The notes under the pieces: generated by a model | What the model was told of the DNA's origin: nothing | Database searches by the model: none | What the model saw: the letters and a program-made list of their open reading frames with translations, nothing else | From: Oleoguttula mirabilis | Lineage: Eukaryota > Ascomycota > Dothideomycetes > Mycosphaerellales > Teratosphaeriaceae | Direction of reading: 5' to 3' | Assembly (NCBI GenBank): GCA_035135055.1 | Contig: JAVFHQ010000006.1 | Coordinates: 124,001-188,000, forward strand | Length of the DNA: 64,000 nt | Part shown: positions 20,999 through 32,016 of the stretch, in pieces | Layout: each line of letters begins with the position of its first letter | Numbering within the stretch: the first letter of the stretch is position 1 | Translations under genes and position numbers: made by a program

Positions 20999-21981
20999 TC
21001 AAACGTCAATGCCTTCATTGAAGTCCCACCTCGCCGGCGTATGCCAGATGTAATACTTCGTAACGGAAGCGTTGCCACAAAGTTCAGTCAAGCTGATAGT
21101 GAAGTCCGCGAGACGTGTCCGGCTGTCCAGCCGTCCTTTGAGCTGCAACTTTAAGACGCCGTCGCGATTGTCCATAGCAAAGAAGCGCCAAAGATGAGTC
21201 GGGACCTCGCTGTACGATTCGACGTTGGACTGAAGGCTGACCTCCAGAGTCATCTGAACGACCTCGTAATTCGCCTCTCGCAAAGCTTCGGAGCGTAGTC
21301 TTTCCGCGATGGGGCCGGGCTCGAACATCCAGTCAGGCACTAAATCATCGTCGACAGGTATGTTGGCAGCCGCAAATTTCCAGGCAGTTGCCAGTCCTGG
21401 TATCTCCAGCGTGATGTGGGCTTTGTATCCGATAACAAAGATCACGCCAACCCTGACTGCTTCGAGCCTCTTCATCTCGGTCGCTGGCCGAGTGGCGAAA
21501 TAATTCAGAAGTTCTCGTGTGGCTCTACCAAAGCTCACCATATCCCCGAAAGAGACGGTGGCCGAGCGCAGGAGCGGAGGTTCATCCAGGAAGTTCATGA
21601 GGTCGATGCCGGAGCTGGCACACCGTGCACATTGATTTCCCGGCACAGTATTCCCCTGACCGAGGATGAAAAGTCGCCTGACTCTAGCGATGTCAATGGT
21701 ACCGCTGCGGTGGCGACCACGTCGGCGTGCACACGGACGGCCGAATAGCTGCGGATCGTGTTGTGTTGGTAGAAGAATTCGGTTGCTTCCTCGTGAATCT
21801 GTTTGCTGACCAGGAAGAGTGAGACGCCGGGTACGGAGCACCAGGATCGCGATGTTGTCTCGGGCAATGATGTGTCATGTATGAGGACCAAGTCGTAGAC
21901 GCAAGGGCGCAACTTAGGCGGCAGGGCGAGGAACGGGAAGGTCGTTCGTCTTGTTCGCGCCTCGCACCGCGTTGCTGGCAT
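20999..21981 (-). pseudogene. 2EXR/F-box-like gene with a single frameshift
   Basis: The N-terminal part reads from 21981 (MPATRCEARTRRTTFPFLALPPKLRPCVYDL, then VSKQIHEEATEFFYQHNT). The C-terminal part continues in another frame to 20999 (ARVRRLFILGQGNTVPGNQCARCASSG, then a coherent family tail ending HTPARWDFNEGIDV). The change of frame must happen near 21695-21720, and the jump equals one missing base. No GT..AG intron of workable length bridges it. Both halves align with the paralogue at 22235 (its CQFCSASGSGL matches CARCASSGIDL). Either a recent inactivating deletion or a base-calling error. Confidence 0.6.
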
Positions 21982-22234
21982 GGCCGCCGATACGCGCGCT
22001 CTTCGCTGTTAGAGACGGAGTATGAGTATGACTTGGAGGCTGTTGGTGTGTCTCAGTGATAGTGTGATCGCTTTGTCGTTTGCAAGCGTATAGTATAGCG
22101 GTAAGTGATGCGAAGGTTTTCGTGTATCTGACCATCATGCGTTGAGGTACACAACACGAAAGCCACCTGCTGTGAGCTTGTCGGAAGGTACGAGGTATGA
22201 AGCATGCCTTCCGCGTTTTCTCATCGTCTGCATA

Positions 22235-23191
22235 TTAAGAGCTAGCAGGCTGTGCAGGTGCTGCTGCTTCAAGACCGGCAACTTCGTCAAACCGCCACCT
22301 TCCGCCGTACATCCCGTCGAGATCGACCCAGTCGATCGATCCCGAGCCACCGTCATCGGCAAAGATGTCGTGCAGCACGCCCGCCAAGGCAATGGTAAAC
22401 TCGGCGCGACGCTTCCTCTCGTCAGCGAGGCTATGCAGACGCAACACCTGAGTCTCGTCAAAGTGATTTGGAATGAAGAATGGTGCCAGAGATGATGCAG
22501 TCCGGGCATACGTGTTTGCTTCGAACTGCAGATACTCCAGAGCCCTTTCCATGGTATCTTGGCCAGGTTGTCGGTTCTGGGAAGTCGCGCTATCGTCGCC
22601 GTCGGCAAGAAAGGCCCATGCACAGCGAAGAGCTGGCAGCCGTAGCTCCAGAGAGAAAGTGAGGCCACCAACCTCGATAGTGCCTACTGCATCGCTCGTC
22701 AAGCTGACATCTTGTTGCTCTGACAGGTTACGCAGGAGCTCTGGCGCAAACTCCGTGAAGCTGAAAATGTCCTCAAATGCCACCTTCAGTGACCGTAGCT
22801 TGGGCAGTCGTTGCGCGTACGCGATAAGACCAGAGCCAGAAGCAGAGCAGAACTGACATGTCTCGGACTCCTCCATGCGCGGTAAGAAGTTGCAGATCTC
22901 TAGCCTGCGTATGTGCTGCTCGCGAAAGCCCGCGACTGGGAACCTCGCCTGGCATGTGCATATGTGATGGTAGGAGACGTTGAACGAGTTGAGGTCGTAC
23001 AAGACATCGATGGCCTCACGATACGTTTGCCGGCACGTCGACAGGATGGAGGTATTGGTCAGATACCCGTCGAAGTTCCTCCATGCTGACGCTCTGAGAG
23101 GTCTGTGAAGGACTCCTTGAAACTGCAAGGCATACTCGTAGATCCGGAGTCGTAGCTCGACAGGTAACCCCAAGAAGGCACTGTCCGTCAT
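22235..23191 (-). CDS. 2EXR/F-box-like protein
   Basis: Intronless, 318 residues from the ATG at 23191. Opens SAFLGLPVELRLRIYEYALQF, followed by ILSTCRQTYREAIDVLYDLNSFN and IRRLEICNFLPR, the same scaffold as the other cluster genes but more diverged. A C-x2-C pair (CQFC) lies where the others have CGTC. The rest shows alternating hydrophobic and charged helices and a Ser/Ala tail. It appears to be an intact sister of the frameshifted gene at 20999, since both share the CxxC-ASxSG segment. Function unknown. Confidence 0.7.
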   Translation of the reverse strand: MTDSAFLGLPVELRLRIYEYALQFQGVLHRPLRASAWRNFDGYLTNTSILSTCRQTYREAIDVLYDLNSFNVSYHHICTCQARFPVAGFREQHIRRLEICNFLPRMEESETCQFCSASGSGLIAYAQRLPKLRSLKVAFEDIFSFTEFAPELLRNLSEQQDVSLTSDAVGTIEVGGLTFSLELRLPALRCAWAFLADGDDSATSQNRQPGQDTMERALEYLQFEANTYARTASSLAPFFIPNHFDETQVLRLHSLADERKRRAEFTIALAGVLHDIFADDGGSGSIDWVDLDGMYGGRWRFDEVAGLEAAAPAQPASS

Positions 23192-23923
23192 TATAGCCCG
23201 TACTGCAAGGGTTAGGAACGCGAATGATGGCCGACGTGCTTTTTGACTCGTGCGCCGCCTCCTAGGGTAGCTATGATACTACCTCGTACTGCATGCCTGG
23301 GATGCAATACGGCTGGGAGTGAGGCTTCGTATTGTATCGAGAGCGTTATTGTCTGGCCGGCCACGAATCCTGACAGGCTGTTGGTCAGCCTCGCGGTCGT
23401 CTTTCCCGTCTGGGCTCGTGGACTCGAAAAAATCAAGATGGTTCTCCTGCCAACTTCCACTGACGCCACCACCAGACGCTTGGAAGCTCAGAGCGCACGC
23501 CGAAAAGCTTCCCCAGCGGGCAGCGCTAACCTTGGTACCTGCATAAGCTGCATCATGCATGGGTGCATGGTCCCAGGGCCGTCGATAGCCGTCATATTTT
23601 CCTACGCAGTCGGTGAGAAAGTTCTGCGGTGAAGGTCGTTCAGACTAGGTACTTAATGAAAGCAGTTATCCTGTCCCACAGTGGTCCGCCGTGCATTTGC
23701 AAATCCGCATTCGTCTGGTGTGACCACCCTGACACGGTGCTTATCTCCAGCCTGTAAGCATAGGTACAGCCCACATTAGGCAGAGCTGAGCCTCCTTTCC
23801 CTCGTATTATCGTATATGACCCCAGACACAAGAGCCTCTTTGTCCCGGCGATCTCACAGAGACAGCTGAGCAAGCGCAACCACAAGCACGACATTACACC
23901 AAGCCAGGCACGGCACCAGCAAG
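23192..23923. other. Divergent promoter region of a 2EXR gene and GDH2
   Basis: Upstream sequence of GDH2 on one side and of the 2EXR gene on the other. No coding or RNA signal recognised. Confidence 0.45.
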
Positions 23924-26900
23924 ATGGCGTCGGAACACACCAATGGCTCGCTGGGCGGCGCCAACGGTACAGGACCGACGAACAAGCTCCTCGAGAAGGT
24001 GGTGCGGCTACCAGGCCGCCAGCCGTCACCGCAGCCAACGCATCTGAGCGTGCCCGGTGCGATGCAACCACGGGTGTTGCACGAGACGGGCTCCGGTTAT
24101 GTCGCGCCGAAGTTCGAGGGCAAGGCGCAGCAGATGGACGAGGTGATGGACCAGGTGGAAGAGAAGGGCTTCATTCCGGGTGATCTGGTCGAGAACGAGA
24201 CGAAGTGGTTCTACAATGAGCTCGGCATAGACGACATGTACTTCAGCACGGAGACGGTGCAGAACATTGTCAGCCAGATACTCTCGTTGTATGCCGCCAA
24301 GGTTGCTGCATACGCAAGAGACGACAAGAAGTTGGAGATCAGGCTTGATAAGGAGGACGCGGATCATGCAGTGTACATCGATACCAGCGTGCCCGGCCAA
24401 TCGTCGACCGGCGGCTCAGGCTTCGAGGCGAGGTTGGAGGAGAAGTACCTTGACGGCAGCAGAGGAGAGAGGAGCTATCGGGTGGAGACGTTCAGATCAC
24501 CAAGCAAACTCCCAGGCGACGATGCGCAGGCGTTGCGGTGCTACTTCGTCTACCTGTGTCACTTCCAGAATCCCAACCCGGATCCGACCGAGACGAGCAT
24601 CGAGATACTGGGCGACGAGCGATTTATCCAGAAGACGTCAGAAAACACAAGAGCCATCTACCAAGGCGTTATGGACGCAGTGGTTTCGCGGACGGGACCC
24701 GTGATCGACATGTACGACGTGGAAGGCATGCGGGAGAAGAGACTTGTTGTTGGCTTCAAGCAGGGTTCTGCACTCGGCTTGTTCACCGCGCTGAGTGATC
24801 TGTACCATTACTACGGCCTGACATCCTCGCGGAAGTACGTCGAGCAGTTCAGCAACGGCATCACGATCATGTCCATCTACCTGCGGCCATCACCGAACAA
24901 CGCAGCCAAGCATCCGCCAATCGAAGCCAGCATCCACCAGGTGATGAAGGAGGTGTCTTTGTTATACTGCGTCCCGCAGAACATATTCCGGGACCACTTC
25001 AAGAGTGGCAGGCTTTCGTTGCAGGAGTCGATCTACGCCCACTGCGTATGGGTCTTCGTCCAGCACTTCCTGAACCGGCTGGGCAACGAGTACAACACAC
25101 TAGCATCTGTGCTCGACCCGAACAACAGCGTGCACGCGGAGGTTTTGTCGAAGCTGAAGAAGCGGCTACGTACCGAAACCTTCACCGCGGACTACATCCT
25201 CGAGATCATCAACCAGTACCCTGATCTCATTCGCTCATTGTACCTTGCGTTCGCCAACACCCACTACGTCCAGACGCGTGGCGACCAAGACGACTTCCTC
25301 CCAACACTCTCCTATCTCCGGATGAAGATCGACCGAGTGCTGACAGACGAAGAGCTTGAGGACCAAATTTCCAAGGCTGCTGTGAATCAGCATCATGAGA
25401 TGGTCATGACCGCTTTCCGCATCTTCAACAAGTCCGTACTGAAGACCAACTTCTATACGCCCACCAAAGTCGCGCTGAGCTTTCGCCTGAATCCGTCGTT
25501 CCTACCGGTTGAAGAGTATCCGCAACCACTTTACGGCATGTTCCTTATCATCAGCTCAGAGTTCCGAGGCTTCCATTTGCGCTTCAGAGACATCGCGCGT
25601 GGTGGCATCCGCATTGTCAAATCTAGGAGCCGCGAAGCATATGGCATCAATGCGCGATCGTTGTTCGACGAAAACTACAACCTGGCCAGCACTCAGCAGA
25701 AGAAGAACAAGGACATTCCCGAGGGTGGCAGTAAGGGCGTGATTCTCCTCGACATACAGCACCAGGACAAAACTACGGTGGCGTTCGAGAAGTACATTGA
25801 CAGTATTATGGATCTCCTTCTGCCACCGACCAGCCCAGGTATCAAGGATCCTATTGTAGATCTCCACGGCAAAGAAGAGATCTTGTTCATGGGTCCCGAT
25901 GAGAACACCGCTGACCTTGTCAATTGGGCGACCGAGCACGCCAGAGTCAGGGGCGCGCCGTGGTGGAAATCCTTCTTCACTGGCAAGTCACCGAAGCTTG
26001 GCGGCATACCGCACGATGCCTACGGTATGACTACGCTCTCTGTCCGCGAGTATATCCTCGGTATCTATCGGAAACTCAACCTCGACGAGAGAGAAGTGCG
26101 CAAACTGCAGACTGGTGGCCCAGACGGTGACCTCGGCTCTAATGAGATTCTGCTGAGCAACGAGAAGTACTGCGGTATTGTGGACGGCTCAGGCGTGCTC
26201 GTGGACCCGAATGGCCTCGACCGCGCCGAGCTGGTGCGCTTGGCGACAGAGCGCAAGATGATCGTCAGCTACGACATCAGCAAGCTCTCGAAGGAGGGCT
26301 ACCGCATACTCGTGGAAGAGAACAGCGTCACATTGCCTTCTGGCGAAGTCGTTAACAACGGCACAACCTTCCGCAATACCTTCCACCTGCGCGAAGCGGA
26401 GAAGTTTGACCTCTTCGTACCCTGCGGCGGCCGGCCTGAATCAATCGACTTCAGCAGTGCAAGTCGCTTGATCGTCAAGGGCAAGGCGGCGATCCCGTAC
26501 ATCGTTGAAGGTGCCAACCTCTTCGTCACACAAGAGGCCAAGCTCAGGCTGGAGCAGGCAGGATGTATCGTCTTCAAAGACGCCTCCGCTAACAAGGGCG
26601 GCGTGACCTCTTCCTCGCTTGAGGTGCTGGCCTCGCTGTCCTTCGACGACGAGAGCTTCCTGTCCCACATGTGCGTGCAAGCCGATGGCACGGTGCCCAA
26701 GTTCTATCAGGACTACGTCAAGCAGGTACAGAAGAAGATCCAGGAGAATGCTTTCCTGGAGTTCGAGGCCATATGGCGCGAGCACGCGGAGACGGGTGTC
26801 GCGCGCAGTATACTCAGTGATAGGCTCAGCATGGCGATTACCAAGATGGACGAGGAGTTGCAAGGGACGGAGCTCTGGGATAACGTCGAGCTGAGGAGAA

Positions 26901-27168
26901 GTGTGCTGAGCGATGCGCTACCCAACCTTCTCTTGAACGAGATTGGACTGGAGAAGATCCTGCAGAGGGTTAGTCAACGACCTCTTGACCCAGTTGGTGC
27001 ATCACACATTGCTAACGATACACACAGGTACCGGAGAACTACCTCCGAGCCATCTTCGGCTCCTACCTTGCCAGCCGCTTCATCTACACCATGGGCATCT
27101 CCGCCTCGCCTGTGAGCTTCTTCGCGTTTATGAACAAGCGCATGGCGAAGGTCAATGGGGTGCATTAG
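23924..27168 (+). CDS. GDH2: NAD-specific glutamate dehydrogenase
   Basis: Exons 23924-26968 and 27028-27168 (phase 0) give 1061 residues, in line with the large fungal NAD-GDH. It oxidises glutamate to 2-oxoglutarate and ammonia with NAD, chiefly in nitrogen catabolism. Long N-terminal region (about 500 residues) is characteristic of the large class. The catalytic part includes FRGFHLRFRDIARGGIRIVKS, EGGSKGVILLD, GPDENTADLVNWATEHARV, GGIPHDAYGMTTLSVREYILG, and the NAD-binding core with FVPCGGRPESIDF and VEGANLFVTQEAKL. The last exon adds VPENYLRAIFGSYLASRFIY, needed for a normal C-terminus. Confidence 0.95.
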
Positions 27169-27692
27169 GAAGGAGCAACATCAAAGGAGTACTGGTAACA
27201 ATAGATCGTGTGGGAAATCTAATGAGGAATGTGGTGCAGGCTGGTCGGCGCTCGGGGCGCATTCTTCGGCGAAGCTATTTCACAACAATGCGCGCGGTGT
27301 TAGATGAAGTCATGCGGGTGGCATCCCATTACGGACAGAGCAATACCATTGGCGTGTTTTGGCGCTTGTGGTACAAGGCGAGGCGCTACAGCTACTAGAC
27401 TTCGCGTGTCGCACTCCGTTCGAAACATCACATATTACTTCAGCCCATTACGTCTGTCTCCCCTTCTGGCACTCGCAGATTACCTACGATAGTGCAAGAG
27501 GTACGTGTCTGCTCTCCTGCTAAAGGTCATCATCTGGAGCTCGTACAGGTTGCGGTGGTAGCTTACAGAGCGTGAAGCACTCTTGGGACGCTTGACCTTG
27601 CACCATTGCCTCCCAGTACGCATTGATAGGCACCTGGCTAACCTGCTCAGCAGAGTACCAATCTCTCGTCACTCTCGCCAGTCTTCACGGCC
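27169..27692. other. Intergenic between GDH2 and the Lys/Ser-rich gene
   Basis: Holds the GDH2 3' flank and the promoter of the next gene, which is on the same strand. Nothing else recognised. Confidence 0.45.
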
Positions 27693-28656
27693 ATGGCAGC
27701 TGTACGGCGCAGCTCGCGTATCAAGGATATCGTCAAGGTCTCCCCAGTGAAAAAGGCGGCATCTCCTGAGAAGTCTGGTGGCAAGAAGGCTAAAGATGCC
27801 AGCAAGAAGGCCAAAGACGCCGGCGTAAAGAAAGCTTCACCAAAGAAGAAGCCGTCGCCGAAGAAGAAGGCCAGTCCGTCCAAGAAGCCCTCGCCTGCCA
27901 AAAAGGATTCTTCATCCTCCTCAACAAAGTCATCCGAATCATCCACCAAACCTCCTGTGCCAGCCAAGAAAGCTTCATCCTCCTCTTCAACGAAGTCTGC
28001 TGCACCGACCAAGAAGTCTTCATCAACATCTTCCGCCAAATCCGCTGCGCCAGCCAAGGTGAGTAAATATAGGAAGAACATCTTGTGTTCCCCTCGCGGC
28101 CGGCTATAACTTGGAGCACGCAGTAGGCTATACAGTGGCAGGATCTGAGATCATTCTAAGTGGGAGTTCAACTCTCGACCGACTTTCGACCACTCCGGCT
28201 AGCTATAGCCAGAGATATGTGTCTCGGTTTGGTCGGCCGCGGACAGATGTGCTATGAAGTTTACGAGTACCACGTGCTAACCCTACATTTGGTAGAAGGC
28301 TTCATCCTCCTCCTCGACGAAGTCAACAGGAGTGAAAAAGTCATCCTCTTCCTCCTCCGCGAAGAAAAGTCCGAAGCCCAGCGAATCCGAAACGTTTGTT
28401 GAGAGGGGTCAAAGAGCCATGAGCGAGACCGCTGAAGCTGTCGGTGAGACGGTAGGCAACGCCGTGGAGAGCGTGAAGAAAACGTTCCAGGCGAAGGACA
28501 ATAAGGTATGCCACCACGGCATAGCAGTCAGCGCTCGCGCGTTCATCTTGAAGTAAGTACTGACTCTGGGCACAGCACGGTCGCCACGCTTCCGCATCTC
28601 CGGCGAGGCATTAATAGGTCAACGTGAAGAATATGAAGAAGAGCTCGGCGCCGTAG
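27693..28656 (+). CDS. Lysine/serine-rich histone H1-tail-like protein, function unknown
   Basis: Three exons, 27693-28058, 28296-28505 and 28618-28656, all phase 0, give 204 residues. The N-terminus is MAAVRRSSRIKDIVKV. Residues 20-150 are Lys/Ala/Pro/Ser repeats such as ASPKKKPSPKKKASPSKK and SSSSSTKS, then a mixed helical part, ESETFVERGQRAMSETAEAVGETVGNAVESVKK. The SPKK-type repeats resemble linker-histone tails that bind DNA minor grooves, but there is no globular H1 domain. The later segment could form an amphipathic helix like LEA proteins. Nuclear localisation is inferred from the basic stretches. Each junction keeps frame, but low-complexity composition lowers certainty. Confidence 0.55.
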
Positions 28657-29920
28657 TCAGGCATGCTATGGAGCTCTCCCCTTGCTGTCTATGCCCGCGG
28701 GAGCGCCAAGGTTCGGTCTCCCGCCGTGACAGGTTCATCAACAAGGCGATCTGGCGTTCCCTGACCTGGCTGGGTTGAAAGCATGATGACGGGAGCTGGC
28801 ACGGTGCTACTCTAATGCGGCACCGCCTTTGCTGTGTCCGGCTTGTACTCTAGGTCTCCTTATCAATAGTCTCGTAATGGTGCTGTCGCAGCCTCGAACC
28901 TTGGTCACGGCCAGGTGAGTCGTGAAGCCAGTGCACGATCCTCTCAATATCCGGCAATGTCCGGCAATCGAGATTCGGGATGAAAGAGCCAGCCAGTCGC
29001 GGTCGCGGTGATGGCAAAGCGAACTGGTCTTAGCTGCTGCAGAGTCGATGCCTTCGTATAGTCATCTAAGAATTCTCGGACCTGTCTGTATACCTCTTCA
29101 TAGCAATAAAAAACGAAATGTTGCTGCAGCTTACAAGGTAGCTAGGCTGGCACTTGAAGAGGCTGAATGTGGAAGGAGCATATCGACCCTGGCGCGCATG
29201 TAAAGAGCGGGAACCAACGAAAAGCTCGTGGAATTGGTGCATTCCGCGCCGGGATCATGTCCCGCTTCAGACGGCAGGGGTCCACGGCGTGACGATGCTC
29301 CAGTGCAGGTGGTGGTAGCCAGCCCTGATGAAGGAGTTGCGAGGAGAGGGCACCGAGGAGATGCAGTGGCGTTGTGTCGTGGCGTCGGAAAACGGTTGCT
29401 CTACCTATGCTGCTACTATCAGCTTGAATATCGAGTCCATGCCGCCGCGGCAAGAAGAAGCTCGGGGCATCGTAAGAAGCACCATAGCACCGCATCTTGT
29501 CAGCTGCCGCAGCATACATATACCGCAACTGATGCCTTCGTACAGTAATACTATACATCTATCCAGCAATAGTCCGCCTCCCTCCGCCATCTCTAGGGAG
29601 TGAGTCTAGGCATCTTCGCAAAGGGTAGGCACAAGGGTCCGCATGCTGAAGTCGGGAAATGCATGCATCCCGCCCCCGAAACGCCGCGCTCCATCCCACA
29701 AAGTTTTGCGATGCCCGCCGATAGATACCCAGACCCCATGCCATGCCATTTTCCATTTGCCCTTGAGACGCCGTGTACGCCGTGAACTCCATGATGCCGG
29801 TTATGTTGATGCGCGATGCACAATGGCCCTCGACTTTCGTCCAGCCTTGTCTTCCGCCCGCCTGCACCCGTTTCGCGATGCCGACCTCTCTCCGAAGCGC
29901 AGCTTTTCCTACCCCTGCCT
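28657..29920. other. Gene-free stretch, 1.26 kb
   Basis: Downstream of the Lys/Ser-rich gene and downstream of the carrier gene. A run AATAAAAAACG at about 29104 could serve as a poly(A) signal. Small frames on both strands show no family resemblance. Confidence 0.4.
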
Positions 29921-31059
29921 CTACCGCTCCTCTGGCTCCGGCTGCAAGCTCACGAAGAAGTCTCGCGTCATCTCAAAACTCAACCACGAGCTCGCCATAC
30001 TCGGCGCGACCTTCAGCAAGTTCGGCGCAATGCCCTTGTACAGTCCACGCACACCCTCCTGGCTCAGAATCACGCGGATCGCATCGAAGACGCCCTTGTA
30101 CCGATAGCCCATCCCACTCATGGTGTTGACCTGGAACCTCCTCCGCAGCACATCGAGCGGGTATGTGCACGTCTGCGCCACGGCGCCGGAGACCGCGCCG
30201 GCGCACAGCTTGCCAGCGGATGACGGGTTGGCCTGGCCCTCGGGTGTGAGGTATTGGCGCACGGACTCGTAGATCATGAAGTTGAGGCCGACGTAGGGCG
30301 CGACGCCGGCGACGGTGGGCACGATGCCGCGGTAGAGCGCGCGGATGCCGCCTTCGGTCTTGTACATCGTCTTCATCGTCTCCCACATGCCTGGGAGCCT
30401 TTTGCCCGCCTCTCGTTTGGTGTCGAGGCTATGGAAGGAGGCGCTTTGGATGCTGAGGCGGGTGCGCACGATATCGAGGGGGTAGGTGAAGGTTACGGAG
30501 GTTATCCCTGCTGTAGCGCCGCAGAGGAGACGGCGGCCTGGTGAGAGAGGTTCGCCGGGCGTGGCTTCGAAGAACTGCGCGCGGCTGTTAGTGTACATTC
30601 CATGCGCCAGCCGCAGTACTTATACGGTCTCTACGGTGTCGCGCTCGTACTCACCCTCTTGTAAAAGTTGTAGCTGCCAAATTGCACAGCGCTGTATGGC
30701 ACGATCCGCACGCAGTTGGTGCCATTGCCCGCCATCATGCCCTTGAACCCTTCCTCCCGCCATATCTTCGCCAAAGCTTTGTTTATGCTCATCTTATACT
30801 CCGTCTGCGCCGTGGTCTGCACCTGCAGCAGGATCTTTAGCCGCTCCAGCGGAGACACCACCGTTCTTGATACAGCCCCAGCAACGCCGCCGGCTATGAA
30901 GGACGCGACCACTACTTGGCTGACCCACGCCTTGACGGCCAGCATGGACTCCGACGGCGCCGGAGGTTGGTCGGCCATGTTGGAGGGCGAGGTGTAGGAT
31001 TTGAGCGGGTTCGTAGGTGAGGTTGGTGTTGACGAGGGTAGTGAGGGTCGCGCACTCAT
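29921..31059 (-). CDS. Mitochondrial carrier, adenine-nucleotide/APS-PAPS type
   Basis: Exon 1 is 30655-31059, exon 2 is 29921-30574, phase 0, 352 residues. Three SLC25 signatures are seen: SPLERLKILLQVQ, YPLDIVRTRLSIQ and YPLDVLRRRFQVN, one per repeat, each followed by a GxxxxYRG/FKG-like motif. IVPYSAVQFGSYNFYKR and APYVGLNFMIYESVR match the yeast YPR011C group, which carries adenosine 5'-phosphosulfate and related nucleotides across the inner membrane. The exact substrate is inferred from family resemblance. The start may be the ATG at 30978 (MADQPPAPSES), because the first 27 residues are low-complexity. Confidence 0.82.
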
Positions 31060-32016
31060 TGTATCCAGGATCGTGTGTATTGGGGCCTCATCGGAGCCAC
31101 GTGCTCGCTCAGTCTGATCTCAACGTCGGCACGGTAGACGTAGTATGGTCGTCCCAGGTTGCTCGTGTGCGGATGGTGACTCCCACGGTATCATGTGTCG
31201 CGGTTCGTTATGCGTGATGAGTGGAGGGGTGGTGTTATTGATCCATGGGCCGGTGTACAGCAGAGGTCTCGCAGTCTATGGTGCCGGTCTCGTCGCAGGC
31301 GCGTGCAGACGGAAGCTCTGAGTCTGATCTTCACACAGGCTCGTGAAAGTTCCGGACGCCGGACAGATTCAAGTCGAGACCCCTGCCCCTTCCGCAATCC
31401 CGTCGCTGATGACCCTTGACGCTTATTGCCGACCGTTGACCCGGACTAACTTCAAAGCTTCCTGGCTATGAATATGGGGACGCGTCGAATGAAGATAAAG
31501 AGAAGTGACAAGACGACAATGGTCAGGGAAGAGATTCAAAGGCAGCTGAGACGAGGCTCTACGAGACCGCCACGGTCATGAGTTGTCTCAAGCCAGCTGG
31601 TGACGCCACTTCAACTTTCAAGCGCAGCCAAGCCCTTGGTCGCGTCCACCCATTCGCCGCCTCACTGCCCTGAAATGCCGCGGTCTCGAAGACGCTGGCG
31701 CTAGTCGAGGTGTAGGTGAGGTTGCTATAAACGTAAGGATGGCTATAAAGCCTATAGCGTCCGCGTGAATTTTGTCACTTTAGACACCCCCCCGGATACT
31801 ACTTGGTCAGAGTGCAATCCCAATGCTCAAACATGCCAGGATGTCCTAGAGAGGCCTGCTCAGTGCACTGCATCTCGTTGCGGCAATAGCTAAGTTTTGC
31901 ATACGAAGTACTGGTAGGCTCCACGAACTGCGCGAGAGCGCTACCCTAGAAACCCAAGTTTTGACTGGACCAACTAGGTCCTAACCCTACTCACCGTTAT
32001 CTGCTTCACGCCGTGT
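31060..32016. other. Gene-free stretch, 0.96 kb
   Basis: Upstream of the carrier gene and downstream of the LEA-like gene. No recognisable gene, repeat or RNA. A short C-run sits near 31788. Confidence 0.4.

Noticed and set aside
29142..29867. Several overlapping frames of 60-138 codons between the Lys/Ser gene and the carrier
   Set aside because: Short, mutually overlapping on both strands and without resemblance to proteins.
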